Shown here piece by piece: positions 1 through 8,300 of a stretch of 13,282 bases of DNA. The DNA is from Candidatus Thorarchaeota archaeon (lineage in GTDB: Archaea > Asgardarchaeota > Thorarchaeia > Thorarchaeales > Thorarchaeaceae). The translations under genes and the position numbers were made by a program. Under the pieces are notes generated by a model. The model was not told the DNA's origin. It searched no databases and saw only the letters and a list, made by a program, of their open reading frames with translations. The DNA is taken from contig JAEORG010000255.1 of NCBI GenBank assembly GCA_016841005.1, positions 1 through 13,282 on the forward strand. The letters run 5' to 3'. How positions within the stretch are numbered: position 1 is the stretch's first letter; every line of letters starts with the position of its first letter.

Positions 1-11
1 CTCTAGTTACA

Positions 12-1055
12 ATGCTTGAGGCATTTGCGAGAGTGTTCATTCCATCTTATCCAACTGCTTTCTTGACCATGATGCTTATCGCAACCATGATGGTTGTGGC
101 TATTGTAGCCTCAGTTTATGTCCTGAGAGAATCGCCCTCACCTTTTACTGTGTCAATGTTGATTATTATCATATTTACGTTGATTTCAGCCTTTACAGCT
201 TCAACGGGATTCATCGTAGGAACACCTCAATTCTTCATCCTTCAAATCATGCCCATTGTTGTAGCAGCTGGTGTAGTTGGGTCTATGCTTAGACCATGGA
301 GGAATATTATTACTCTAACTATGTTAGGACTTATTGCAACCGTTGGGCCTTCACTTTTTATTCCTGCGTTCATTGCTGGGGATACTGCCATTTTTCTCTT
401 TACAGCATCACTAACGTTCGCACTTATCAGCCTAACAATTCCTTTGTCATTTTTCCTACAACAGGCAGTAGATACCAGAGCATCTACCGCTCTGTATATC
501 TCAATCTCACTGATAGCAATAGGATTAATGGCTCTCACACATGGCAACAACTTCTCCATTGCTAATAGTTACATTGGTTCATGGGATGAAACTATTCTCT
601 TTATGGACTGGGGGCTTGGACTTATTGGAGTTTGTGCATTCACAATGGCGTCTATCGCGGCAAGCTTCTCATCCAAGGTGCGGCTTGCAGCACGTGAGCT
701 CATAATCGCATTTGGCTTCATGCTTCTGACATTAGGAATGCCCTTTGTTAGGTGGGTTGAAGTTGGAGGAGAATTAATACAGAGGTGGGAATTAGATCCT
801 CTCTATCTAGGTGTCTTTGCGCTTCTGATAGTCTCGTTCTCAATCTTCGGGAGGCTATCTTATCAGCTCTATAAAGCAGGAGCAGGAAGAGCAGGATTAC
901 GTTTCATATTCTTTATGTTTGCAGCTTTATTCCTTGGAATAGTCGCGATGTTTTCAGACAACATTCCATTGGATTATCTTGTTCCACTGCTATTACTGGC
1001 AGGAGTGATGCTGATACTCAGCAGTCCGCGAAGAAACCCATTCGCCCAAGCATGA
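12..1055 (+). CDS. Polytopic membrane protein of unknown function
   Basis: I do not recognise this family. The 347-residue product is very hydrophobic. By eye I count about eleven membrane segments, near residues 16-37, 45-65, 73-92, 98-121, 125-149, 159-178, 195-218, 228-247, 262-285, 296-314 and 320-336. Charged residues sit mainly in the short loops, for example R94-R97 and the 281-296 stretch. No catalytic motif, transport signature or large soluble domain is visible. The ATG at 12 has no SD in the 11 bases available, and the frame is open to the window edge, so the gene may start further upstream. The small GTPase gene follows 37 bases downstream on the same strand, so co-transcription is plausible. 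A transporter or a membrane anchor for signalling proteins are both possible; the sequence does not decide. Confidence 0.75.
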   Translation: MLEAFARVFIPSYPTAFLTMMLIATMMVVAIVASVYVLRESPSPFTVSMLIIIIFTLISAFTASTGFIVGTPQFFILQIMPIVVAAGVVGSMLRPWRNIITLTMLGLIATVGPSLFIPAFIAGDTAIFLFTASLTFALISLTIPLSFFLQQAVDTRASTALYISISLIAIGLMALTHGNNFSIANSYIGSWDETILFMDWGLGLIGVCAFTMASIAASFSSKVRLAARELIIAFGFMLLTLGMPFVRWVEVGGELIQRWELDPLYLGVFALLIVSFSIFGRLSYQLYKAGAGRAGLRFIFFMFAALFLGIVAMFSDNIPLDYLVPLLLLAGVMLILSSPRRNPFAQA

Positions 1056-1092
1056 TTGATAAATAACTTAACGTAAAACTCGGTGAAACAAT

Positions 1093-1629
1093 ATGATACT
1101 CAAAGCGGTTGTCCTAGGTGATTCGGAAGTCGGAAAGACTTCATTCACAACAAGATGGACTCAGGGCACATTCCCTGATCCGGCCATGCTCAAGACAACT
1201 GTTGGTGCAAGCTTTGACACACTAAGGACGTCCCTTCCGAATGGGGAAGATGTTACCCTTTCAGTTTGGGATTTTGGTGGTCAAAAACGTTTCATCGAAG
1301 CGCTGAAGGGTATGATTGTGGGCGCAAAAGTCGGGTTGTTCTTCTTCGATGCATCCCATCTCACAAGCCTTGACAGTCTCTACAACTACTGGGTTCCGCT
1401 GGCTCAAGAACATGGGAACTTTGACTTTATGGCCGGTGATGGCAAGAGGTTCCTCCTCGTAGGAAACAAGATTGACCTGTTAGGTGGAAACTTTGATGAT
1501 GTCAATATGGAGATGGAGCGTTTCTCGAAGCGGTTTGGTATTGAAACTGCACTGATTTCTGCAAAGACCGGTGTAGGGATAGAACAGTTAGATTTCAAGT
1601 TCAAAGAGATCTGTCAAAGTGTGATGTAG
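1093..1629 (+). CDS. Ras/Rab/Arf-superfamily small GTPase
   Basis: This is a single-domain GTPase switch of 178 residues, the normal size for the superfamily. All five G motifs are visible: P-loop GDSEVGKT (9-16); a switch-I region TTVGASF (35-41) with a threonine suited to Mg2+ binding, laid out as in Rab TIG; G3 DFGGQ (60-64) with the catalytic-position glutamine Q64; G4 NKID (125-128) for guanine specificity; and G5 SAK (156-158). The GGQ in G3 resembles Arf (DVGGQ) and Roc domains more than Rab or Ras (DTAGQ), while the rest looks Rab/Ras-like. There is no N-terminal amphipathic extension. The C-terminus ends CQSVM, with the cysteine one position too early for a CaaX box, so no lipidation signal is evident. 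The start is supported by GGTGA at 1082-1086, six bases before the ATG. A convergent ferritin-like gene follows. Regulator and effector are unknown. Confidence 0.93.
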   Translation: MILKAVVLGDSEVGKTSFTTRWTQGTFPDPAMLKTTVGASFDTLRTSLPNGEDVTLSVWDFGGQKRFIEALKGMIVGAKVGLFFFDASHLTSLDSLYNYWVPLAQEHGNFDFMAGDGKRFLLVGNKIDLLGGNFDDVNMEMERFSKRFGIETALISAKTGVGIEQLDFKFKEICQSVM

Positions 1630-1676
1630 CACATGATGTACTATAAATCACTGATGTCAATGTTCGATGTTTTGAA

Positions 1677-2153
1677 TTAACCACCAGGACTACCATGCCA
1701 AGGTGAATCGCGCCACATTATATCCCAGATCATATCCTCTGTCAAAGTTTCAGGTTCGACAATGGTCTTGTGAATTTCCTTCAGTAAGGCATGATGTTTG
1801 TATTCGTCCTCACGAATCATTGATGCAATTGTCTTGACCTGCTCATTGTCACTTTGGTCAATCAATTCGCTATATGTCCTGACTGCTTCAGCCTCTATCT
1901 CGATATGTTTCTGAATGCCCTTGGCAATCTTATCTCGTTCTTCAATACTAATGAATGGGGTCGGCCCCTCAACAGCTTTTCGTAATGACTTTAACAACCC
2001 AGCATGTTTCTTCGAGTCAGTCGAAATTGCAATCAATAGGTCCTTGATGAAAGCATTTCCAAGCTTTGAAACATTCTCTTCAACAATTTTAATGATATTG
2101 AGTTCCAGCTCAATCTGTTTCTCAATAAAAGCAAGAATTTCTTCCTTATCCAA
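1677..2153 (-). CDS. Ferritin-like (rubrerythrin-type) four-helix protein
   Basis: The 158-residue product has the heptad pattern and carboxylate/histidine spacing of the ferritin-like di-iron fold. Candidate metal ligands are E15/E17 in helix 1, H50 in helix 2, E85/E87/E89 in helix 3 and E117-x-x-H120 in helix 4. In helix 2 the expected ExxH is S47-K-K-H50, with D46 next to it, so the metal site may be altered or use D46. Helices 2 and 4 look alike (SKKHAGLL and EYKHHALL), as expected from the fold's internal duplication. There is no rubredoxin-like C-terminal cysteine domain; the tail is rich in W, G and P. Likely roles are iron or peroxide handling, but a non-catalytic helical protein is possible. 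The start is TTG: the only ATG further in is at codon 112, a stop lies five codons upstream, and a strong SD precedes it. It lies 70 bases downstream of the helical-protein gene on the same strand. Confidence 0.82.
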   Translation of the reverse strand: MDKEEILAFIEKQIELELNIIKIVEENVSKLGNAFIKDLLIAISTDSKKHAGLLKSLRKAVEGPTPFISIEERDKIAKGIQKHIEIEAEAVRTYSELIDQSDNEQVKTIASMIREDEYKHHALLKEIHKTIVEPETLTEDMIWDIMWRDSPWHGSPGG

Positions 2154-2161
2154 TTGTACTC

Positions 2162-2167
2162 TCTCCT
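2162..2167 (-). promoter_or_regulatory. Shine-Dalgarno site deciding the TTG start
   Basis: On the minus strand AGGAGA is followed by eight bases and then TTG at 2153. It is the clearest ribosome binding site in the window, and it justifies a non-ATG start for the ferritin-like gene. Confidence 0.75.
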
Positions 2168-2223
2168 AAGGAATCTGGATTCAAGTTCTTCTCTTTACTC
2201 TTAAGAATACTGGAATGACGAAG

Positions 2224-3534
2224 CTACTCGATTTCCCCTTCGAATAACCTAATCCATTCCACTGCGACTTTCTTGAGCTTGCTTGGATGATCGGGAGATA
2301 CGAGTAGACCATTAACAAATGATTTAGCGGCTTCAATAGATTGGTCTGTCTTCATCTCATACAGATTTCTAATCAGACTCTCTTTCCCTACTAATGCCTC
2401 ATCCATACGAACTCCAGTCCTCGCATTTTCGAAATGTTGGGGTTGAATTTGCATAGGGTCAATCATGGTTTCAAGTTCAAGCCTATCGCTCTTGAAACCT
2501 CTGATCATCTGTTCCTGCTCAAGGGTATCGTGTGAGAGTACGTATTCTTCTGGAGTGCCTAGAGTTGATTTGATAATTTGATATGGTATCGGTATTTTCT
2601 GGTTAAGTGATCTATACAAGAACGCAATGTTTGGACTTCCTAACGGCTTCAGAGTATTAGCAATTCTTTCCATCCAAAAACTTCGTTTGCTATCAATAGA
2701 AGCAAGATAGATTAGATATTGCCGCACAAAGGGCCACCCTAACCTATCAATCATCCTCTCGAGAGATTGTCTGAATCTTTCTGGATTATCAATAGCAAGG
2801 TTGTGAAGGTCCTCAACTTCAGGTATGTCATTGATGGCACGTAGTAAAATGGCATCAACAATCCTAGTGTCCAATTTGCGTCTCGTTGACCTTTTCTGTT
2901 TATTGAGCATCCATGGACTAGAAGCTGTTAATATCAAACCAGATAACAGATTCCTTACCAAATCCGGATTTCTCTTTCCCTCTAAAGCCTCTGCTATCTC
3001 CTCAGCTCTTGAGTTTATGGCACTTAGAATCGAATCATTCAACACAAGCGTGCTAATTCTCATCGTTAATGCCAACAATCTTGCAATTCCCTCTTCGTTT
3101 GCTATTGCAGAAGATAAACCCATGAGTGGAGAATGATACAGTTCATCCCATGCAATATCTGAGATTCCTGGGATAGTACCTATTGCACGAAGTGCCTCTT
3201 TGTATTCTACAATTGATCGCTCTTTCGAGTCCAATATTCTCACAAAATTATCAAAGATTGTTCTTCCTAATCGTGTACTTCTGATATCTTGTTGCGCCTC
3301 ATTTTCTAAGAGAAATTCAGGATAAGATGTTATCCAGTGAAGTTCTTCTATCGAGTGTCCTTCTAGTTGAGCCCGACGAGATAACACGATGATGTCGTTT
3401 GCTCTAAGTCGTAAGGCAATTCGCGTCGTTTCGCTTACAACAATATCTGAAGTAGATAAACTACGGAGAACGAATGATAGAGTTTTCAAATCGGGGGCCA
3501 TGGATATAGAATCCGCAGTTGTATCATCTGCCAT
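2224..3534 (-). CDS. Uncharacterised helical protein coupled to the LRR gene
   Basis: I do not recognise this 436-residue protein. It has no signal peptide, membrane segment, cysteine cluster or nucleotide-binding motif. The composition and the spacing of leucines, isoleucines and charged residues suggest an almost entirely alpha-helical soluble protein. Runs of amphipathic helices (about residues 130-200 and 225-300) could form a repeat solenoid, but I cannot define a repeat unit by eye. Its ATG (3532-3534) directly abuts the TAG of the upstream LRR gene, with a purine-rich GGGGTG about five bases before the ATG, inside the last codons of that gene. This indicates one transcript and probably translational coupling, and hence a shared complex or pathway. 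A second in-frame ATG at codon 12 (3501) is a possible alternative start. The function is unknown; partner or scaffold of the LRR protein is an inference from the arrangement only. Confidence 0.8.
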   Translation of the reverse strand: MADDTTADSISMAPDLKTLSFVLRSLSTSDIVVSETTRIALRLRANDIIVLSRRAQLEGHSIEELHWITSYPEFLLENEAQQDIRSTRLGRTIFDNFVRILDSKERSIVEYKEALRAIGTIPGISDIAWDELYHSPLMGLSSAIANEEGIARLLALTMRISTLVLNDSILSAINSRAEEIAEALEGKRNPDLVRNLLSGLILTASSPWMLNKQKRSTRRKLDTRIVDAILLRAINDIPEVEDLHNLAIDNPERFRQSLERMIDRLGWPFVRQYLIYLASIDSKRSFWMERIANTLKPLGSPNIAFLYRSLNQKIPIPYQIIKSTLGTPEEYVLSHDTLEQEQMIRGFKSDRLELETMIDPMQIQPQHFENARTGVRMDEALVGKESLIRNLYEMKTDQSIEAAKSFVNGLLVSPDHPSKLKKVAVEWIRLFEGEIE

Positions 3535-4893
3535 CTAGACACCCCTTTCTCTGTTGAGTTCTCTTACTATCTTCTCATACTCACCTAGTAGCGGGTTGTG
3601 CTCATTCTTTAGGATATATGACATTACTCGATTTCTAATGTTTGGATCTGCAGATCTTTCTGCGGAACCAAGTATAACTCCCCTAAGCATCTCAGATGGT
3701 TCATTTGTTGGGCGAGGCCAAGGATCTTTTATTCTAATTGGAATAAATTCAAGTTCAAAACCTAACTCTCTCAACATGTTCCTCAGCTTAATGAGATAAT
3801 TTCCTGTTGGAGCAAATATCCATGCTCTCACCTTGCTTAGGAAATTAAATCCCCATGCAGTATACCATATTTCGCGAAGATCTGCACCTCCTTCGCAAAC
3901 ATATACCTTGACACTGTTTAGTTCATCGAGTCTATTCTTTAGAATTGCTGAGTGCAACATCACATGAGAACCAATCTCCAAGTTCAGATTATCTAGGTCT
4001 AAGAGAGTTGTTCTTGCACCTTTTTCTATTGCTTCCGATGCCTTCACTATAACTCTTGATTCCCAGTCTTTAATTCGGCGAATAGGTGCTAGCTTTGAGA
4101 TTTCCCCATCAAAACCTGCTATGACCTCCAGACCAAGTGGCCTTAGCACATCTTTTTGCACACTAAACCAATATTCAGCACTCATATCATGAATGTCTTG
4201 CTCAAGAGCCTCGAGACCTCTCTGTGGTCCAAGAGATTCTATCTTGGAAAGAACTATTTGGTCTACAGAACTGTTTCTACATTTTTTCAGGCATTGGCTT
4301 ATTGCTGCTGGGATGTTTCTTAATTGATTGGCCTTAAGTCCTAATGTCACTCGTTCATTTTCGTATAATCCAATTTTCCTTAATCTACGAGCTGTAAGGA
4401 ATGGTGTCAGGTTTATGGTTATATCGAGTGAATCATCTATACTCTTTGAGAATACAACCTCTCTCAATTCTTTACACTTCTCAAGAGGCTTTAGATCAAT
4501 TGATGAAAAGCGATTTCCGCTAAGATAGAGATTCTGCAGATTCTCACAATCTGCAAGGGGTGAAAAATCAATTTCTGTGAGTCTGTTATTTGAAAGATTC
4601 AACCACCGAAGTTCATTACACTTATGTAAAGGTGAAAGGTCTATTGATTGGATTATGTTTTGGCCCAAACTAAGTACTTCTAGAGAGGTAAAATCTGAAA
4701 GGGGTTTTAGGTCAATTGATCCAATGTTATTATTGTCCAAATAAATTTCAGAAATCTCTGGATGAATTTCAATTGATTCAAGGTCAATATGAATTAATTC
4801 TTCATTTGAAAGCCAAATTCTCTTTGTACTATCCTCAACAAGATATACTCGGTCTGCATCCGATGCGATTCCGGATATTGTATATCTAGCCAT
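3535..4893 (-). CDS. Leucine-rich-repeat protein with unassigned C-terminal domain
   Basis: Numbered from the ATG at 4893, the product has 452 residues. Four consecutive 24-residue leucine-rich repeats (about 47-142) follow the pattern LxxLxLxxNxIxxIDLxPLxxCxx. A stretched fifth repeat of about 28 residues (143-170) and a partial one follow. Before them lies a short cap (1-46). Residues about 190-450 form a domain I cannot assign. It alternates predicted strands and helices (for example TTLLDLDNLNL, SVKVYVCEGG, VRAWIFAPTG, FELEFIPI), like an alpha/beta fold, and ends in a helical segment. No signal peptide or membrane span is seen, so it should be cytoplasmic and bind other proteins. An in-frame ATG lies seven codons upstream (4914). 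I prefer 4893 because GAGGG precedes it by 11 bases and the likely TATA box would place the transcript start near 4910. It is first in a set with the helical gene. Confidence 0.88.
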   Translation of the reverse strand: MARYTISGIASDADRVYLVEDSTKRIWLSNEELIHIDLESIEIHPEISEIYLDNNNIGSIDLKPLSDFTSLEVLSLGQNIIQSIDLSPLHKCNELRWLNLSNNRLTEIDFSPLADCENLQNLYLSGNRFSSIDLKPLEKCKELREVVFSKSIDDSLDITINLTPFLTARRLRKIGLYENERVTLGLKANQLRNIPAAISQCLKKCRNSSVDQIVLSKIESLGPQRGLEALEQDIHDMSAEYWFSVQKDVLRPLGLEVIAGFDGEISKLAPIRRIKDWESRVIVKASEAIEKGARTTLLDLDNLNLEIGSHVMLHSAILKNRLDELNSVKVYVCEGGADLREIWYTAWGFNFLSKVRAWIFAPTGNYLIKLRNMLRELGFELEFIPIRIKDPWPRPTNEPSEMLRGVILGSAERSADPNIRNRVMSYILKNEHNPLLGEYEKIVRELNRERGV

Positions 4894-4991
4894 GATGATA
4901 CTCGCCCTCAGCATTGATATCTAGATACATCTTATTAATTGGTTGCAAGCAAAAGAAGATGTGTTTGCGGAACAAATTTGGTGTCTCAAAA
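4894..4991. promoter_or_regulatory. Divergent promoter region with a shared TATA-like box
   Basis: The near-symmetrical AT-rich box at 4931-4940 (cttattaatt on +, aattaataag on -) is the only good TATA-like element between the LRR gene (-) and the acidic-tail protein (+). Counting about 25 bases in each direction puts transcript starts near 4910 (-) and 4962 (+). That leaves short leaders carrying GAGGG before the ATG at 4893 and GGTG (4980-4983) before the ATG at 4992. The TATA assignment is inference from composition and spacing. Confidence 0.4.
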
Positions 4992-5351
4992 ATGAAATGG
5001 TATCTCGTCCGAAACCGTACCTCAGATATACTCACCATGAAAGACCTTCTCGATGATGCATCGCGAGGAAAGTGGACAGTGCGTGGTCATGGCAGCCTTG
5101 ACGATTCAGAGGAAATCTTCAATGCACTGGTCAAAGAAGGACTGTACCATAGTCATTCAGAAACAGTTGTGAGGATACTTGATAAGAACGACAAAGAAAG
5201 AGGAGTATTCGTAGAGAAGGGTCTCTGGGAGGGGGAACGTTCTCGATTTATTGTTCGGAAGATTGACTCTCCACGACACATTTGGACTGAATCGCCAAAA
5301 TTCCAGCCTGAGGATGAAGAGGAAGACGAAGAAGAAACGATGAGCGATTAA
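4992..5351 (+). CDS. Small unrecognised protein with acidic C-terminal tail
   Basis: The 119-residue product matches no family I recognise. The first 95 or so residues look like a compact alpha/beta domain: a short strand (KWYLVRNR), helices around 15-25 and 40-52, then strands ending in SRFIVRKI. The last 20 residues are almost all E and D, followed by TMSD. Such tails occur on proteins that contact basic partners or nucleic-acid-binding proteins, but that is only suggestive. There are no cysteines and no membrane segment. I chose the ATG at 4992 because GGTG (4980-4983) lies eight bases before it; the frame is open to an ATG at 4914, but those extra 26 residues are lysine/cysteine-rich and overlap the promoter region. 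It diverges from the LRR gene and ends seven bases before the stop of the convergent FIST kinase. Confidence 0.65.
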   Translation: MKWYLVRNRTSDILTMKDLLDDASRGKWTVRGHGSLDDSEEIFNALVKEGLYHSHSETVVRILDKNDKERGVFVEKGLWEGERSRFIVRKIDSPRHIWTESPKFQPEDEEEDEEETMSD

Positions 5352-5358
5352 AGAATAA

Positions 5359-5376
5359 TTACCTTGCCAAAGGTAA
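5359..5376. terminator. Hairpin at a convergent gene junction
   Basis: A perfect 7-base inverted repeat, ttacctt (5359-5365) and aaggtaa (5370-5376), flanks a 4-base loop. It begins on the kinase stop codon and starts eight bases after the acidic-tail gene ends. A bidirectional 3'-end structure is plausible. It is AT-rich, has no long T run on either side and lies partly in the kinase coding sequence, so termination is not certain. Confidence 0.35.
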
Positions 5377-8300
5377 GATAATTCGAAATGCTGCTCCAGA
5401 ACTATCTGATTTAATGTACTCCATTGTGCCTCTATAACCTACAACAACTCGTTTACAGAGATACAGACCAAGGCCGCCTCCAGTAGTGGATGCCCCCGCT
5501 TGAAAGAGTTTATCTTTAATCGACTTGTCAACTCCTGGGCCATCATCTGAAATAACAAACTCAATCTCTCTGTCTAGCAATCTCGCAGTAATAGAAACAT
5601 TTGCAGCCACTCCAGCATATTCCTCTGCATTACGCATCAGATTAGAGAACACCATCGGAAGGAGTCTACCTCCCGCAATTTCAGCTGCCGCTGCAGCCTC
5701 ATCAAGTTTTAAGGAGATTGTTAATGAGGGGTGTGCTTTTTTTGATTGTTCAATTACATCTTCAAGAAGGTCTCTGACACGATTTCTTGATTTTTGACTT
5801 TCAGTTTGAAACACCGATAATACCTGATTCATTCTCTCTGCAGCGACTTTAGAGGTCTTCATAATCTCTGTAAGTTGCTGCTCATCCATTCCGAGAATTT
5901 CAGCAGCTTCAATCTGATTAAGAATGAGCATAATATCATTAGCAAAATCATGTCTGAGAATTGAAGAATAAAGTTCAAGATCCCTGACTGATGATTTTAA
6001 TTCCGCATCTGTTGATTGCCTTACCAAGTATCCTGATATCATCTCAGCAGCTGTTCTCAAGAGTCGAATCTCATCAATAGTCCAATGACGTTTTATTTTT
6101 GTATCATCAAAGCCTATGTATCCAAACCAATGATCTTGCACCCAAAGAGGAATGACAAGTATCGCCTTAACTCCCAATTCTAGCAATTTTTTCTGTTCCT
6201 GCTCAGGTAGTTCTTCCACCAGACCTACTATATAACGACCTTCTGAAAGTTCCTTACTCCATCTACTGTATCCATCTCTGTAGGCTGTCAAACGTCCTGG
6301 GTACATATCTTCCTCTTTCTCAATTCCTTCATGTACTGACTCTGTCATAACTCTGGTAGAAAGACCTAATTCTTTGTCAACTACATTTTCGAAGATATAC
6401 ACCCTACTTACATCAGTGACCTTTCTGAGTGTATCCAGTGCATAATTCAAGGATCCACCAATTTCCTCCTTACTGAGTAGTAATGATTGAGAGATATTGG
6501 CAAGTGCCTTTTCATACTCCAGTCTTCTTGCTAGAGCAATTTCTGCATCCTTTCTTGCAGTTATATCCCGCGAAACAGAAACAATGCTGTGTCCATCTTC
6601 ATGTAGTGATATATTTGCTGAGAACCAAAGGGTTCGTCCCTCGATGTTCAATGAATAATCCAGAGTTTCAGGTTGCTTTGTTTCTCTTACTCTTTTTGCG
6701 GTTCTGATGAGTGAATCTGCAACAGAAGGAGGAAGTGCTTCTGAAAGATGTTTACCCATAAATTCCTCTGGATCTCCATATACTAAGGATGGATCTGAAT
6801 AATATGCTTCGATATATTGGTCATCTTCATCAAATACAAAGACCATGTCTCTCATCGATTGAAGTATTGTTCTTACTTTAGACTCACTCTCACTCAATGC
6901 CTCTTGTGTCAATCTTCTTTCTATTACAGTAGCAAACATATCTGCAAGAACCTCAAAAAACATTCGAGATTCTTCTGTGTCATCTTTTGGAGTATATGCT
7001 GCAATGTTCAAGATGCCAAGAAGGTCTCCGGTTGAACTCTTAACTGGCCAAATAACTGTGGCTTCGATACCAAGTCTACCAATACGTTCATCCTTTCCTA
7101 CAAGGTTAGGATCTTCGCGAACATTAGGAGAAAATACTGCCTGCATGCTAAATGCACTTTCAGAGCCTAAATAGCCACTCTCTTCAAAAGGCCGTACATA
7201 CAGTTCTTTTTCTAGTGTGTCTGAATCAATCCCGATACAAGCTGTTAATACTAGGACTTGGCGTTCTTCATCATATAATCGAAATGTGCCAATATCATAC
7301 CCTAAGGTTGACATAATACCCTCTAAGGTTTGATTGCAAAAGTCTTCGATAGTTGGAGCATTGATAGCTGCTTCTGCAATAGATTTGTAGGCTCTGCGTT
7401 CTCTATCGAGTATTGTTTCGAGTGTCTTATGTTCAGTGATATCATGGAATACTATCACGAAGGAGTACCTCTCTTCATGTGGGTTGAATGAAAGTGTAAC
7501 CTCAACCGGTACTATACTTTGATCGGAACGAAATACTTCAGCATCAAAAGAAGAAGTGGATGACTCGCCAGATTCAAGTAATTGATGTGCAGTATTTTCG
7601 AGAGTCCATCTCAATCGCGGGTGCAATATCTCTGTTACACTGAGACCTATTACGCTCTCTTTTTCATGGCCAAGAAGCTTCTGAGCTTGGGGATTCCAGT
7701 GTGTTATTTTCAGGGCTTTATTGGTTGCCAAGATTGCATCAGGCATCAAGTCAAGAAGTGTACGCTGACTAGCTTCTGCAATCATAAGTTTCCCAAGTAG
7801 TTGTTTATTTTGATTTGCTACCTCTGCAGCATATGATAGTTTCTGGCCAAGAACAAGTACTGATACAGTCTTGTGGTTGTAACGATTAGCTCCCTCATCT
7901 GTAAGTCCTATTTCCCCACCTGTATCAAAACCAACAATGTACATTCCAGGCCTAGATGGTCTGACCATCTCAATGTCATCAGCAGCTTGATTTCCTAACA
8001 TCTTCCTTCTATAAACACTTGAGAATACAAGACATAGAATCGGTTCTTCTATACTTCCACGTATCAGTGCCTTATTGAAAGCTTCGAAACCTGCTTCTTC
8101 TAAATCGTTTCCTTCAGGCTCTAGGATTGTTAGTTCAGTGCCTTTTGAGAGGCTCTCTGAGATTAGAATACCTTCCGGAGTTATCTCTTCGATTAGTAGG
8201 TGTCTTATACTACCAAATGCTCCTACACGACCTATGTTAAGGGAATCAATCGTTCCATATTTCCCTAGTTCATCCTCAGGTGGATGTCCATCAAGTTCTA

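Noticed and set aside
1621..1660. Possible hairpin between the GTPase and ferritin-like genes (gtgat ... atcac)
   Set aside because: Only five base pairs with a loop of about 21 bases, and no T run follows; not distinguishable from chance.
3535..4893. LRR protein as a full Roco protein with its own GTPase domain
   Set aside because: The C-terminal domain shows no P-loop GxxxxGKS/T and no NKxD motif.
4914..4991. N-terminal extension of the acidic-tail protein from the ATG at 4914
   Set aside because: It would overlap the divergent promoter and the start of the LRR gene, and it has no SD; the ATG at 4992 has GGTG at suitable spacing.
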